Source of the DNA: Bog-473 sp963755375
GTDB taxonomy: Bacteria > Actinomycetota > Acidimicrobiia > Acidimicrobiales > RAAP-2
Assembly (NCBI GenBank): GCA_963755375.1
Contig: CAVWKG010000003.1
Coordinates: 310,001 to 374,000, forward strand
Direction: 5' to 3'
Length of the DNA stretch: 64,000 nt
Position numbers and translations under genes: made by a program. How positions within the stretch are numbered: position 1 is the first letter of the stretch; every line of letters begins with the position of its first letter. Below, piece after piece: positions 53,075-61,788 of this stretch. The notes below the pieces were generated by a model. It was not told where the DNA came from. It saw only the letters and a list, made by a program, of their open reading frames with translations, and ran no database searches.

Positions 53075-53229
53075 CTTCCTAGCCTTCCATCTCCGGCACC
53101 CCGAATTGCCGGAATGGCGGATTCCCTCACACAACCATGACGATTGGCGAACACCAGGTTCACCCGGAGCGCGCACCATTGCAGGCATGGCAGCCCACTC
53201 GGCGGGAGGCCCGGACGAGAGGAGCACAC

Positions 53230-54012
53230 ATGACGACTGCGCGCACCCACCTGATTCGACTCGGTGTCGTCGCCCTGGCCTCGGGGGCCACGCTGGGCGC
53301 CGGAGCCGGCGCTGCGGGCGCCGCCACAACGCCGGGATCATCCGGCAACACCGGCTCCAGCGCCGTCCCGGTGACCCTGGCGGGCATCAAGGCCAAGGCG
53401 GCCACGGACATCACAAATCGGGTCAACTCCCTGAACGGCGCGATCGCCAGAGTCAACGAGGCCAAGGGTCTCGGCCCGAGCCAAGCGACCCTGGTCTCGT
53501 ATCTCGACACCGACATCTCGCCGTTGCAGGAGCTCGACCAGACGATCCAAGCTGACGCCACGGTGCAGCAGGCGGCGCACGACTACGGGACGATCTTCAG
53601 CGACAACCGCGTCTACTTCTTGGTGTTGCCCGCCGCCCGGATCGCTGGCGGCACGGACGACGCCACCACCACCGCCATCCCGAAGCTCACCGCCGATGCG
53701 GCCAAAGCCCAGGCGCACGTGACCCCCGCCAACCAGGTCGTGCTGCAGCCCCTGCTCGACGACCTCAACAGCCAGATCGGTGCCGCGACCAACGCGACCA
53801 ACGGACTGGCCGCCACGGTGATGGCCTTCACGCCGACCCAATGGAACGCCAACCACGACCTGCTGGCCGCCGCACAGTCCTCGGCTCAGGCCGCCGCCGG
53901 CGCGCTCAAGAAAGGCCGTTCCGACGTCGACGAGATTGAGCAGGACCTGAAGGGCGCGGCGGGCGCCGGGCTCCACGCCGGCGCGGCCTCCTCCATCACA
54001 ACGACCAGCTGA
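53230..54012 (+). CDS. Secreted helical protein
   Basis: The 260-residue protein starts at ATG 53230 with AGGAG five bases upstream. It has a Tat/Sec-like signal peptide (MTTARTHLIRLGVVALASG) and cleavage near AGAAT. The mature part is Ala-rich helix with ATDITNRVNSLNGAIARVNE and DLNSQIGAATNATNG. It resembles uncharacterised exported actinobacterial proteins located near two-component systems. No enzymatic motif. Divergent from the response regulator gene, so it is probably under its control. Confidence 0.75.
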   Translation: MTTARTHLIRLGVVALASGATLGAGAGAAGAATTPGSSGNTGSSAVPVTLAGIKAKAATDITNRVNSLNGAIARVNEAKGLGPSQATLVSYLDTDISPLQELDQTIQADATVQQAAHDYGTIFSDNRVYFLVLPAARIAGGTDDATTTAIPKLTADAAKAQAHVTPANQVVLQPLLDDLNSQIGAATNATNGLAATVMAFTPTQWNANHDLLAAAQSSAQAAAGALKKGRSDVDEIEQDLKGAAGAGLHAGAASSITTTS

Positions 54013-54057
54013 CCACCCGGGGTCGCGCCCATCCGAGCGCGTCCCCTCCCCACCGCG

Positions 54058-55517
54058 CTAGGACAGGAGCGACGCGGTGTTGGCGTTCAGCCCGTTGGGT
54101 GCCTTGGAGCGGTGCACGACTTGGAACTCGGAGAACTCGGCCAGGCCCCACGGTCCGTTCTCCACGCCGATGCCGCTCCACTTGAAGCCGCCGAAGGGCT
54201 GCTGCGGTGCCAGCGCGAGATGCGTGTTCACCCACGCCGTCCCGCACTCGAGCTGCCCGGCCACCTCCGAGGCGCGGTCGGTGTCGGCGCCCCACACGGA
54301 GCCAGAGAGGCCGAAGTGGGTGGCGTTGGCGCGGTCGATGGCGTCGCCCAGGTCCCGGTACGCCACGACCGGCAGCGCCGGGCCGAACTGCTCCTCGTCG
54401 ACGATGCGGGTCCCGTCGGACAGGCCGGTGAGGATGGTGGGCTCGAAGAAGTACCCGGCGCGGTCCATGGCCTTGCCTCCGGTCACTGCGGTGGCGCCGT
54501 GGGACAACGCGTCGGCCACGAGCTCCTTGACCCGCTCGTACTGGGGCTCGTTGTTGATCGGTCCGAGCTTCACGCCCTCCTCGGTGCCCTCGCCCACCTT
54601 GATGGTCCGGGCGTGCGCCGCCAGGCCCTCGACCACGTCGTCGTAGAGGGTCTCGGGCACGTAGACGCGCTTGATGGCCGAGCACACCTGGCCGTTGTTG
54701 TTGAACGCGCCCGCAAAGATCGCCGAGGCCACCGCTGCCGGGTCGGCGTCGTCGAGCACGATAGCGGGGTCGTTCCCGCCCAGCTCGAGGGTGACGCGCT
54801 TGAGATCGGGGGCGGCCGACAAGGCGACCTTCTTGCCGGTCTCGACGGAACCGGTGAAGCTGATCTTGCGGGGCACCGGGTGCGTCGTCATGAAGGCGCC
54901 GAGGTCGTCGCCGCCGCTCACGATGTTGACCACGCCCGGGGGAAAACGTCGCGCAACAGCTCGCCGACCTTCAACGTGGTCAGCGGCGTGTACGGCGAGG
55001 GCTTGAGCACCAAGGTGTTGCCGGCCAGGAGCGCGGGCGCGATCTTCCAGAAGGCGAGGGTCAACGGGAAGTTCCACGGCGTGATCGCGGCCACGACGCC
55101 GAGCGGCCGCCGCGCCAGCTCCACGTACGCCGAGTCGTCGTCCTGAATGATCTGGGTCGGCATCTCGAGGTTGGCGAAGTACTGGCACCAGATCGCGGAG
55201 GCGAACACCTCGATGCCGGCATCACTAAGCGGCTTGCCCTGCTCGGCGGTGAGCACCGGGGCCAGCTCGGCCGTCGAGCCCATCAGTACGTCAGCGGCCT
55301 GCAGGAGGACGGCGCGCCGAGCCGCCTCGTCCGCCTTCCAGTCGCGGGCCGCCTTGGCCGCGGCGTCGAAGGCGGCATCGAGTTGGGAGCGGGTGCACTC
55401 GGGCGCCTGGGCGAAGACCTCTCCCGTGGCCGGGTTGCGGACACCGAACGTATCCTCCGTCGGAGCGGCCTCCCCGGCAATGGTCATGACGAAATCGGAC
55501 ATGGCACTATCGGACAT
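54058..55517 (-). CDS. NAD(P)-dependent aldehyde dehydrogenase, frameshifted
   Basis: The first part, from about 55517 (MSDSAMSDFVMTIAG), includes ITPWNFPLTLAFWKIAPALL and ends in GELLRDVFP. The second continues GVVNIVSGGDDLGAFM, the catalytic Glu in LELGGNDPAIV and the catalytic Cys in NNNGQVCSAIKR, ending at 54058. A C5 run at 54938-54942 should be C6; adding one base restores about 486 residues, standard ALDH length. It oxidises an aldehyde to the acid. TetR is 129 bp upstream on the same strand. Most likely an indel error. Confidence 0.87.
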
Positions 55518-55646
55518 GGCACTCCTCGACTGCGCTCGTGTGGAGGCGTTCCCCGCACTTGACCGGACGTCGGTCCAGCGCAATCCTCCCACCTGCGCCG
55601 CTGAGGCTCAACGGGGACCGGCGCGGGCCGGTCGGGCCCTTCCGGC

Positions 55647-56273
55647 TCAAGCGAAGAGCCGCGTGATGAACTCGTCCACCGTGCCGCCGACCCGGCGCCG
55701 CAGTGCCCCGTCCGCCGGTGCGGCGGCTATCAGGCCGGCCGCCTCGTTGAGGAATCCCAGAAGCAGGGCGGCGGCCACCTCCGGATTGCCCGGCACGACG
55801 ATTCCTTCCTTCTCAGCGCGCCTGAAGACCTCGGCCAGCAGGGGGGCGCACGCCACTGCGTCGAGGGCCCGACAGGCTTCGATGCCGAGCACCGCCGGGG
55901 CATCGGCGAAGATCCGGGCCATGGCGGGATCGGCGCAGGCGTCCATGTAGGCGCGGCAGCCGCGGTGCAGCTGGTCCCGCACACCCGACCCCTCGAGCGC
56001 GGCGGCGACCACGAGGTCCACCAGCTCGCCCTCGAGCTGCTCCACCACCGCGGCCGCGAGGTCGGTCTTGGATGCGAAGTGGTGGTAGAGCGCGCCCCGC
56101 GTCACGCCGGCCCGCTCGGCGATCTCCTCCCGTCCGGTGGCCGTGAACCCCTTCTCGGCGAACAGCGCCCTCGCCGCCGCGAGCAGCGCCCCGCGGGTGC
56201 GGGCCGACCGGGCCGCCTGGGTCTTCCGTGGCCTCCCGGTCGCCGTCGTCCAGCTCACCCCCGTCGTGCTCAT
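55647..56273 (-). CDS. TetR-family transcriptional regulator
   Basis: The 208-residue protein has an N-terminal HTH (residues about 25-70: LLAAARALFAEKGFTATGRE, then RAGVTRGALYHHFASKTDL with the conserved YHHF). The C-terminal helical ligand domain is variable. A palindromic site (56296-56316) lies upstream, between it and the amine oxidase gene. It probably represses both itself with the ALDH gene and the oxidase gene, and is released by an amine or aldehyde. The effector is inference. Confidence 0.9.
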   Translation of the reverse strand: MSTTGVSWTTATGRPRKTQAARSARTRGALLAAARALFAEKGFTATGREEIAERAGVTRGALYHHFASKTDLAAAVVEQLEGELVDLVVAAALEGSGVRDQLHRGCRAYMDACADPAMARIFADAPAVLGIEACRALDAVACAPLLAEVFRRAEKEGIVVPGNPEVAAALLLGFLNEAAGLIAAAPADGALRRRVGGTVDEFITRLFA

Positions 56274-56295
56274 CTTGCCGCCTCCTCTCCCATTT

Positions 56296-56316
56296 ACATG
56301 CGGGCAGCACGCATGT
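56296..56316. promoter_or_regulatory. Candidate TetR operator
   Basis: ACATGCG, seven bases GGCAGCA, then CGCATGT: perfect 7-bp arms with one more matching pair further out. It is centred 33 bp from the TetR start and 39 bp from the oxidase start, in the divergent promoter region. Confidence 0.65.
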
Positions 56317-56344
56317 TAGCCTCGGCCGGGAGCGAGGAGGGACC

Positions 56345-57730
56345 ATGAGCACAACGGCCGGCGCCAGTGGAGCGGCTACGAGGGACGCAGACGTCTGCAT
56401 CGTCGGTGCCGGCCTGGCCGGCCTCACCGCGGCGCGGCGCCTCAGCCAGGCCGGCCGCTCGGTCGTCGTGCTGGAGGCCCGGGATCGCGTCGGGGGACGT
56501 GTGTGGACGAAGACCAGCCGCGACGGGGTGCCGGTCGACATGGGGGCCTGCTTCGTCGGCCCGCACCACGACCGCATGCACGCGCTGGCCAAGGAGATGG
56601 GTGTGGCCACGTTCAAGACGTTCGTCGACGGCGACAACGTGTTGGCCACCGGCGGGAAGGTCCGTCGCTATCGAGGCGACATCCCGCGGGTGAGCCCGCT
56701 GGCGCTCCTCAGCGCCGGCCAGGCCATCGCGCGCATGAACGCCATGGCCAAGAAGGTTCCCGTCGACGCGCCGTGGGACGCGCCGAAGGCGGCCGCCTGG
56801 GACGCGCTGTCCGTGCGGGCCTGGCTCACCGTGGCGCACGTGCCGACCCGGCTCGCCCGCGACCTGATCGAGGCGACGGTGCGGGCCTGCTTCGCCACCG
56901 AGTTGTCCGAGGTCTCGCTCCTGAACTGGCTCTTCCTGGCACACTCGGCCGGGGGGATCGAGTCGCTCATGAACATCGCCGGCGGCTACCAGGACGCCCA
57001 GTTCGAGGGCGGCGTGGGCCAGATCCCCGGCGCGATGGCGGCCGAGCTCGGCGAGGCCGTCGTCCTGGGCACACCGGTCACGGGAGTCCGGGTCATGGGT
57101 GACCGGGTGGCCGTCGCGGGCGCGGCCTGCTCGGTGTCGGCCCGCCGCGTCGTCCTGGCCCTGCCGCGCTCCCTGGCGGCGGGGATCCGGTTCGACCCCG
57201 TCCTGCCGGCGGACCACGCCCTCCTGATCCACCAGGTGCCGGCAGGCACGGAGGTCAAGATGGTCGCCCTGTACGACCGGCCCTTCTGGCGCGACGACGG
57301 GGTGTCGGGAGCCACGGTGGCCACGGACGACGAGATAGAGGTCACGCTCGACACCTGCCAGCCGAGCCACACTCAGGGGGTGGTGGCCGGCTACTCGGCC
57401 GGACCCCGCGCCCGCGCCCTGGCCGCCCTCGGGGAGGCGGAAAGGCGAGACGTGTTCGTACGCATGCTCACGAGCCGCCTCGGGCCTGCGGCCGCCTCCC
57501 CGGTCGAAGTCCTGGAACAGAACTGGGCGCAGGAGCCGTGGACGCGCGGCTGCTCCATGGGCCACTTCCCCACCGGCGTGCTGACCCAGTACGGGCGGCG
57601 CCTGCGCGAGCCGGTCGGGCGGCTGCACTGGGCCGGCACCGAGACGGCGTCGACATCGTACGGCGCCATGGACGGGGCGGTGCGCTCGGGCGAGCGCGTC
57701 TGCGACGAGATTCTGCGGGCGCCGGCCTGA
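56345..57730 (+). CDS. Flavin monoamine oxidase family protein
   Basis: The 461-residue protein starts at ATG 56345 after GAGGAGG. The N-terminal FAD site is VCIVGAGLAGLTAARRL followed by EARDRVGGRVW, the amine oxidase signature. The C-terminal FAD contact is LHWAGTETASTSYGAMDG. It oxidises amines to aldehydes with H2O2 as product, in the cytosol. Divergent from TetR/ALDH, so an amine to aldehyde to acid path is plausible. Confidence 0.92.
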   Translation: MSTTAGASGAATRDADVCIVGAGLAGLTAARRLSQAGRSVVVLEARDRVGGRVWTKTSRDGVPVDMGACFVGPHHDRMHALAKEMGVATFKTFVDGDNVLATGGKVRRYRGDIPRVSPLALLSAGQAIARMNAMAKKVPVDAPWDAPKAAAWDALSVRAWLTVAHVPTRLARDLIEATVRACFATELSEVSLLNWLFLAHSAGGIESLMNIAGGYQDAQFEGGVGQIPGAMAAELGEAVVLGTPVTGVRVMGDRVAVAGAACSVSARRVVLALPRSLAAGIRFDPVLPADHALLIHQVPAGTEVKMVALYDRPFWRDDGVSGATVATDDEIEVTLDTCQPSHTQGVVAGYSAGPRARALAALGEAERRDVFVRMLTSRLGPAAASPVEVLEQNWAQEPWTRGCSMGHFPTGVLTQYGRRLREPVGRLHWAGTETASTSYGAMDGAVRSGERVCDEILRAPA

Positions 57731-57733
57731 GGC

Positions 57734-58585
57734 CTACCGGGCCACGCCGTCGGGCCGTGGACCGGGGCCCGAGCCCACCCCGAGCTTCTCCCTGAAGAAG
57801 GCGAGTGTGCGGTCCAGCGCCGCCCGCGTCGGCGTGCCCTCCTCGTCGACGAGGTGTTCGGTCAGCACGGAATGCGCCTTCTTCGGATGGCCGTGGGGAT
57901 TGCCCGGTGCCGAGTCGATCTCCACCGCGATGAAGGCGTCGCCGAGTTCCCGGCGCAGGGTCTCGAAGCGCTCTTCGAAGCAGAAGGGGTCGTTGGTGAA
58001 GCGCAGGCCGAGCAGGCAGGTGCCCCTCGTCGTGCGTTCCTTCACCCGCGCAAGGTCGCCGTCGGAGATCCCGATGTCCGCTTTGAACTTCTTCGAGAGG
58101 GGGAACGGCAGTGACGGCTGGCTGAGGACCGGCGCCACCACGACGTCATCGACCATCATGGCCAGCGCGAATCCCCCGGTGAAGCACATACCGACCGCCC
58201 CGACGCCGACGCCGCCGCAGCGCTCGTGCTCGGCGACGGCGAGCTTGCGCAGCCACACCGTGACCGGACTGGTCTTCTTGAGCGCGAAGGCGGCGAACTC
58301 CCGCGAGACGCAGGCCGGCCCGAGGGACTGGAGTGCGTAGCCGGGCGTCGTCGGTCGCCCGGGATCGCCGAACAGCAGGGGCAGGACCGCGGTGCAACCG
58401 GCCGCGGCCACCCGGCGGCCGAACTGGGCCACCAGCGGGGTGATGCCCGGCATCTCGCTGATGACGATCACGGCGGGGCCGCTCCCGATCCGGAAGACAT
58501 CGCGCCGCTTGCCGTCGGCCTCGAACGACTCCTTGGTGAAGTCCTCGAGCTCTGCCTCCCACCTGCCCGCTTCGCCGGTCCGCAT
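57734..58585 (-). CDS. Dienelactone hydrolase family protein
   Basis: The 283-residue alpha/beta-hydrolase has VIVISEMPGITPLVAQFG near the N-terminus and the nucleophile elbow GAVGMCFTGGFAL (G-x-C-x-G-G) near residue 140; Cys is the usual dienelactone-hydrolase nucleophile. The His of the triad is probably in NPHGHPKKAHSV. It hydrolyses lactones or esters; the substrate is not known. It converges on the amine oxidase with three bases between the stops. Confidence 0.88.
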   Translation of the reverse strand: MRTGEAGRWEAELEDFTKESFEADGKRRDVFRIGSGPAVIVISEMPGITPLVAQFGRRVAAAGCTAVLPLLFGDPGRPTTPGYALQSLGPACVSREFAAFALKKTSPVTVWLRKLAVAEHERCGGVGVGAVGMCFTGGFALAMMVDDVVVAPVLSQPSLPFPLSKKFKADIGISDGDLARVKERTTRGTCLLGLRFTNDPFCFEERFETLRRELGDAFIAVEIDSAPGNPHGHPKKAHSVLTEHLVDEEGTPTRAALDRTLAFFREKLGVGSGPGPRPDGVAR

Positions 58586-58621
58586 GGCGGGACCGTAGCA
58601 TCGGGCGTCGTGGCCGGACCG

Positions 58622-60082
58622 ATGCGCTCCCTCGACCCGCGCCTGCCCGTCCTGGTCGGGCTGGGCGTCGTGAGCGAACCGGCGCCCGTCGTGGATCTCA
58701 TGACCGACGCGGTGTCCGCGGCGGCGGCCGATGCCGGCGCGCCCGGCCTGCTTCGCACCATCGACCGCATCGCCGTGCCCCAGGGAACGTGGTCCTTGAC
58801 CGACCCGGCGCGGACGGTGGCCCGGCGTCTCGGGTCCCCCCACGCGCGCACGCTCCTGTGCGAGATCGGCGTCTCCCAACAGGAGGTGATCAACGACGCA
58901 CTGGCCTCCGTGGCGGACGGGCGCGCCGCCACGGTGGTCGTCGTCGGCGGCGAGGCGCGGGCCTGGGCCCGCGACGGCGGCATTGACACGGACGAGGCCG
59001 ACGACCGGCCCGACGAGGTGCTCACCAGACCGCCGGACTTCGTGGCCCCGGTGGAGCAGGCCGCCGGCATCGTGCTGCCGCCCGTGCAGCAGTACGCGCT
59101 CATTGAGAACGCCCTCGCCGCCGCCCGAAACCTCGCACCCGATCGCCAGCGCGATGAGATCGCGGCGCTCTGGGCGCGCTTCAATGCGGTGGCGGCCGAC
59201 AACCCCGAGGCGGCGTTCCCCCAACCCCGCGACGCAGTGGACATCGCCACGCCGGGACCGCACAACCGCCCGCTCGCCTACCCCTACAACCGGTGGCACG
59301 CCAGCCAGTGGACCGTCGACCAGGCCGCGGCGCTGCTGATCTGCTCGGCCGAACGGGCGCAGGAAGCCGGCGTCCCGGCCGACCGTTGGCTCTTCCCCCA
59401 CGTGGCCCTGCACTGTTCCGAGGCCGTGACCCTGACCGCCCGGCACCGTCTCGAGGAGTGGCCGGCGATGGGGGTACTCGGCCGTGCCGCGGCCCGCCAG
59501 CTCGGCCGGCCTCTGCACGAACTCCGCTTCGCCGAGGTCTACTCCTGTTTCCCCGCCGCCGTACGGGTGCAGCAACACGAGCTCGGGCTCGACCCCGCCG
59601 GCACCCCCACGCTGACCGGGGGCATGGCCTTCGCCGGTGGCCCGTTCAACCACTTCGTCCTGCAGTCACTGCACGTGCTCGGCGGGCACCTGCGGGACGA
59701 GCCGGCCGAACACGGCCTGCAGACCACGGTGTCGGGCATGCTCTCCAAACCCGGCCTGGCCGTCTGGTCGGCCACGCCGCCGGCGGGACGCGGCGAGTCC
59801 CTCCGTGCCGACCTGGCGGCGGAGGCGACCGGGGCAACCGAGGTCGCGCCGGTCGTCGAGGTCCCCCCCGGCACCGCGACCCCGGCCACGGTGGTGTCCT
59901 TCACGGCGACCTACGGCGGCGACTCGGGATTCGACCCCGTGCGCACGGCCATCGTCGCCGACCTCCCCGATGGGGTCCGGACCGCAGCCACCTGCGAAGA
60001 TGCTGGGACCGCCCGCCTCGCCGTCACCGAAGGCCTCATCGGGCGAGCGGTCTCGGTGAAGGACACGACATTCAGCCTGTGA
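58622..60082 (+). CDS. Thiolase-like acetyl-CoA acetyltransferase, unusual
   Basis: The 486-residue protein belongs to the acetyl-CoA acetyltransferase/SCP2-thiolase-like group. It has VADGRAATVVVVGGEARAW, the YSCFPAAVRVQQHELGL motif with its conserved Cys, GGMAFAGGPFNHFV (C-terminal thiolase loop), and an extra C-terminal domain after residue about 400. I do not see the usual N-terminal nucleophile Cys; the only early Cys is in RTLLCEIG. It may act as a non-decarboxylating binding protein or have lost activity. TGA overlaps the cydD GTG. GTG 58610 is an alternative start. Confidence 0.82.
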   Translation: MRSLDPRLPVLVGLGVVSEPAPVVDLMTDAVSAAAADAGAPGLLRTIDRIAVPQGTWSLTDPARTVARRLGSPHARTLLCEIGVSQQEVINDALASVADGRAATVVVVGGEARAWARDGGIDTDEADDRPDEVLTRPPDFVAPVEQAAGIVLPPVQQYALIENALAAARNLAPDRQRDEIAALWARFNAVAADNPEAAFPQPRDAVDIATPGPHNRPLAYPYNRWHASQWTVDQAAALLICSAERAQEAGVPADRWLFPHVALHCSEAVTLTARHRLEEWPAMGVLGRAAARQLGRPLHELRFAEVYSCFPAAVRVQQHELGLDPAGTPTLTGGMAFAGGPFNHFVLQSLHVLGGHLRDEPAEHGLQTTVSGMLSKPGLAVWSATPPAGRGESLRADLAAEATGATEVAPVVEVPPGTATPATVVSFTATYGGDSGFDPVRTAIVADLPDGVRTAATCEDAGTARLAVTEGLIGRAVSVKDTTFSL

Positions 60083-61788
60083 ACGCAACTCCGAGGCGGA
60101 GCCGGCCCCGCCTGGTCGACCCGGATCTCGCGGCCCGGGTGCCCGGACTGAGGCGGGTCGCGGGCACCGCGGTGGCGCTCGCCGTCCTGAGCGCGACGGC
60201 CGTCATCGTGCAGGCCGTGGCGCTGGCCTCCGCCGTCGACCGCTCGCTGCTGCACCACGCGTCGCTGAGCACGGTGACGCCCGCCATCGTGGTGGTCGGG
60301 CTGGCGATTCTCACCCGCGCCCTGCTCGCCGGCGCCGGCGATCACTCCGCGCGACGTGCGGCCGACCGCGTCGTGGCCACGCTGCGACGCCAGCTGCTGG
60401 AGCACGCCCTGGCGATGGGGCCGGGCTGGTTGGGCGGGGAGCGCCCCGGCGAGCTGTCGCTCACGGCCACCAGAGGGCTGCGCTCACTCCACACCTATTA
60501 CGCGCGCTACCTGCCCCAGGCCGCCGCGGCCGCCGTCATCCCCGCCATCCTCCTGGTCTGGGTGGCGACCCAGGATTGGCTGTCGTTCGCCGTCGTCGTC
60601 GCGCTGGTGCTGGCCGTGCCGGTGACGATGATCGCCTTCGGCCGCGAGGCGACCCGGCGCTCGGAGCGGCAGTGGCGCCGGCTCAGCTCCCTCTCCGGCC
60701 GCGTCCTGCAGCTCGTCGAAGGGCTACCCACGCTGCGTGCCTTCAGCCGTGAGGCGCAGGGGCGCCGGGAGATCGAGGCGGCGACCGAAGGCGTCCGGTC
60801 CGCCACGATGCGCACGCTCCGTATCGCCTTCCTCTCCGGGCTGTCCATGGACATGATCGCCGGGTTCGGGGTCGGGCTCGTCGCCATGGTGCTCGGGCTC
60901 CGACTGCTGTGGGGTGAGCTCGACCTCCAGACCGCCTTGGCGGTCCTCCTCGTCGCGCCGGAGATCTTCATTCCGCTGCGCCGCGCCGGGGCCGAGTTCC
61001 ACGCCAGCACCGAGGGGCAGGCGGCGTCGACGCGGGTGGTCGAGGTGCTCGGAACGCCGCGTCCGCGCGCAGCCGACGTCGACGAGGCCGTGGGCGGCCG
61101 CGGGCGAGAAGGCACCCAGGGTTTGACGGTCGACGGCCTCGGCGTGCGCTACGAACACCGGGAGCGCGCCGCGCTCGTGGGCGTCTCCCTGCACGCCGCG
61201 CCGGGGACGCGGCTGGCGCTGACGGGGCCGTCAGGTTCCGGCAAGTCGACCGTGCTGGCCGCATTGCTGCGCTTCGTCGAGCCGAGCGAGGGCGCCATGG
61301 CGTTCGACGAGCGGCCCAGCAGTGCGGAGGCCGTCGCCACGTGGCGCGGCCACTTCTCGTGGCTTCCCCAACGGCCGCACCTCTTCAACGCGACGTTGGC
61401 CGAGAACCTCCGGCTGGGCGCTCCCGGCGCGTCCGACGACGACCTGCGCCGGGTGCTCGTGGCCGTCGGCCTCGACGATCTGCTCGGCAACCTGCCGGCC
61501 GGTCTCGCCACGGCCGTCGGCCATGACGGCCTCACCCTCAGTTCGGGTGAGCGCCAGCGCGTGGCCCTGGCGCGCGCCCTTCTGCGCCCGGCGTCCGTCC
61601 TCCTCCTCGACGAGCCGACGGCCGCGCTCGACCCGCCGACCGTGGGCCTCCTCGCACCGGCGATCGAGCCCTGGCTCAGAGGACGCACCGTCGTGGTGGC
61701 GGCGCACGAGCCGCTCCTCCTCTCCCACTTCGACGCCGTGGTGACGCTGCCGGCGGCGGTCGGTCTCCCGCTGGTGGTCTCGCCGTGA
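60079..61788 (+). CDS. cydD: Thiol reductant ABC exporter, CydD subunit
   Basis: The 569-residue ABC half-transporter has six membrane helices (residues about 30-310) and a nucleotide-binding domain with Walker A GPSGSGKST, Q-loop, signature LSSGERQRVALARALL and Walker B VLLLDEPTAALD. CydDC exports cysteine and glutathione and is needed for cytochrome bd assembly. Its GTG overlaps the thiolase-like stop, and the cydC GTG overlaps its own stop. The cydAB oxidase genes are not in the window. Confidence 0.92.
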   Translation: MNATPRRSRPRLVDPDLAARVPGLRRVAGTAVALAVLSATAVIVQAVALASAVDRSLLHHASLSTVTPAIVVVGLAILTRALLAGAGDHSARRAADRVVATLRRQLLEHALAMGPGWLGGERPGELSLTATRGLRSLHTYYARYLPQAAAAAVIPAILLVWVATQDWLSFAVVVALVLAVPVTMIAFGREATRRSERQWRRLSSLSGRVLQLVEGLPTLRAFSREAQGRREIEAATEGVRSATMRTLRIAFLSGLSMDMIAGFGVGLVAMVLGLRLLWGELDLQTALAVLLVAPEIFIPLRRAGAEFHASTEGQAASTRVVEVLGTPRPRAADVDEAVGGRGREGTQGLTVDGLGVRYEHRERAALVGVSLHAAPGTRLALTGPSGSGKSTVLAALLRFVEPSEGAMAFDERPSSAEAVATWRGHFSWLPQRPHLFNATLAENLRLGAPGASDDDLRRVLVAVGLDDLLGNLPAGLATAVGHDGLTLSSGERQRVALARALLRPASVLLLDEPTAALDPPTVGLLAPAIEPWLRGRTVVVAAHEPLLLSHFDAVVTLPAAVGLPLVVSP

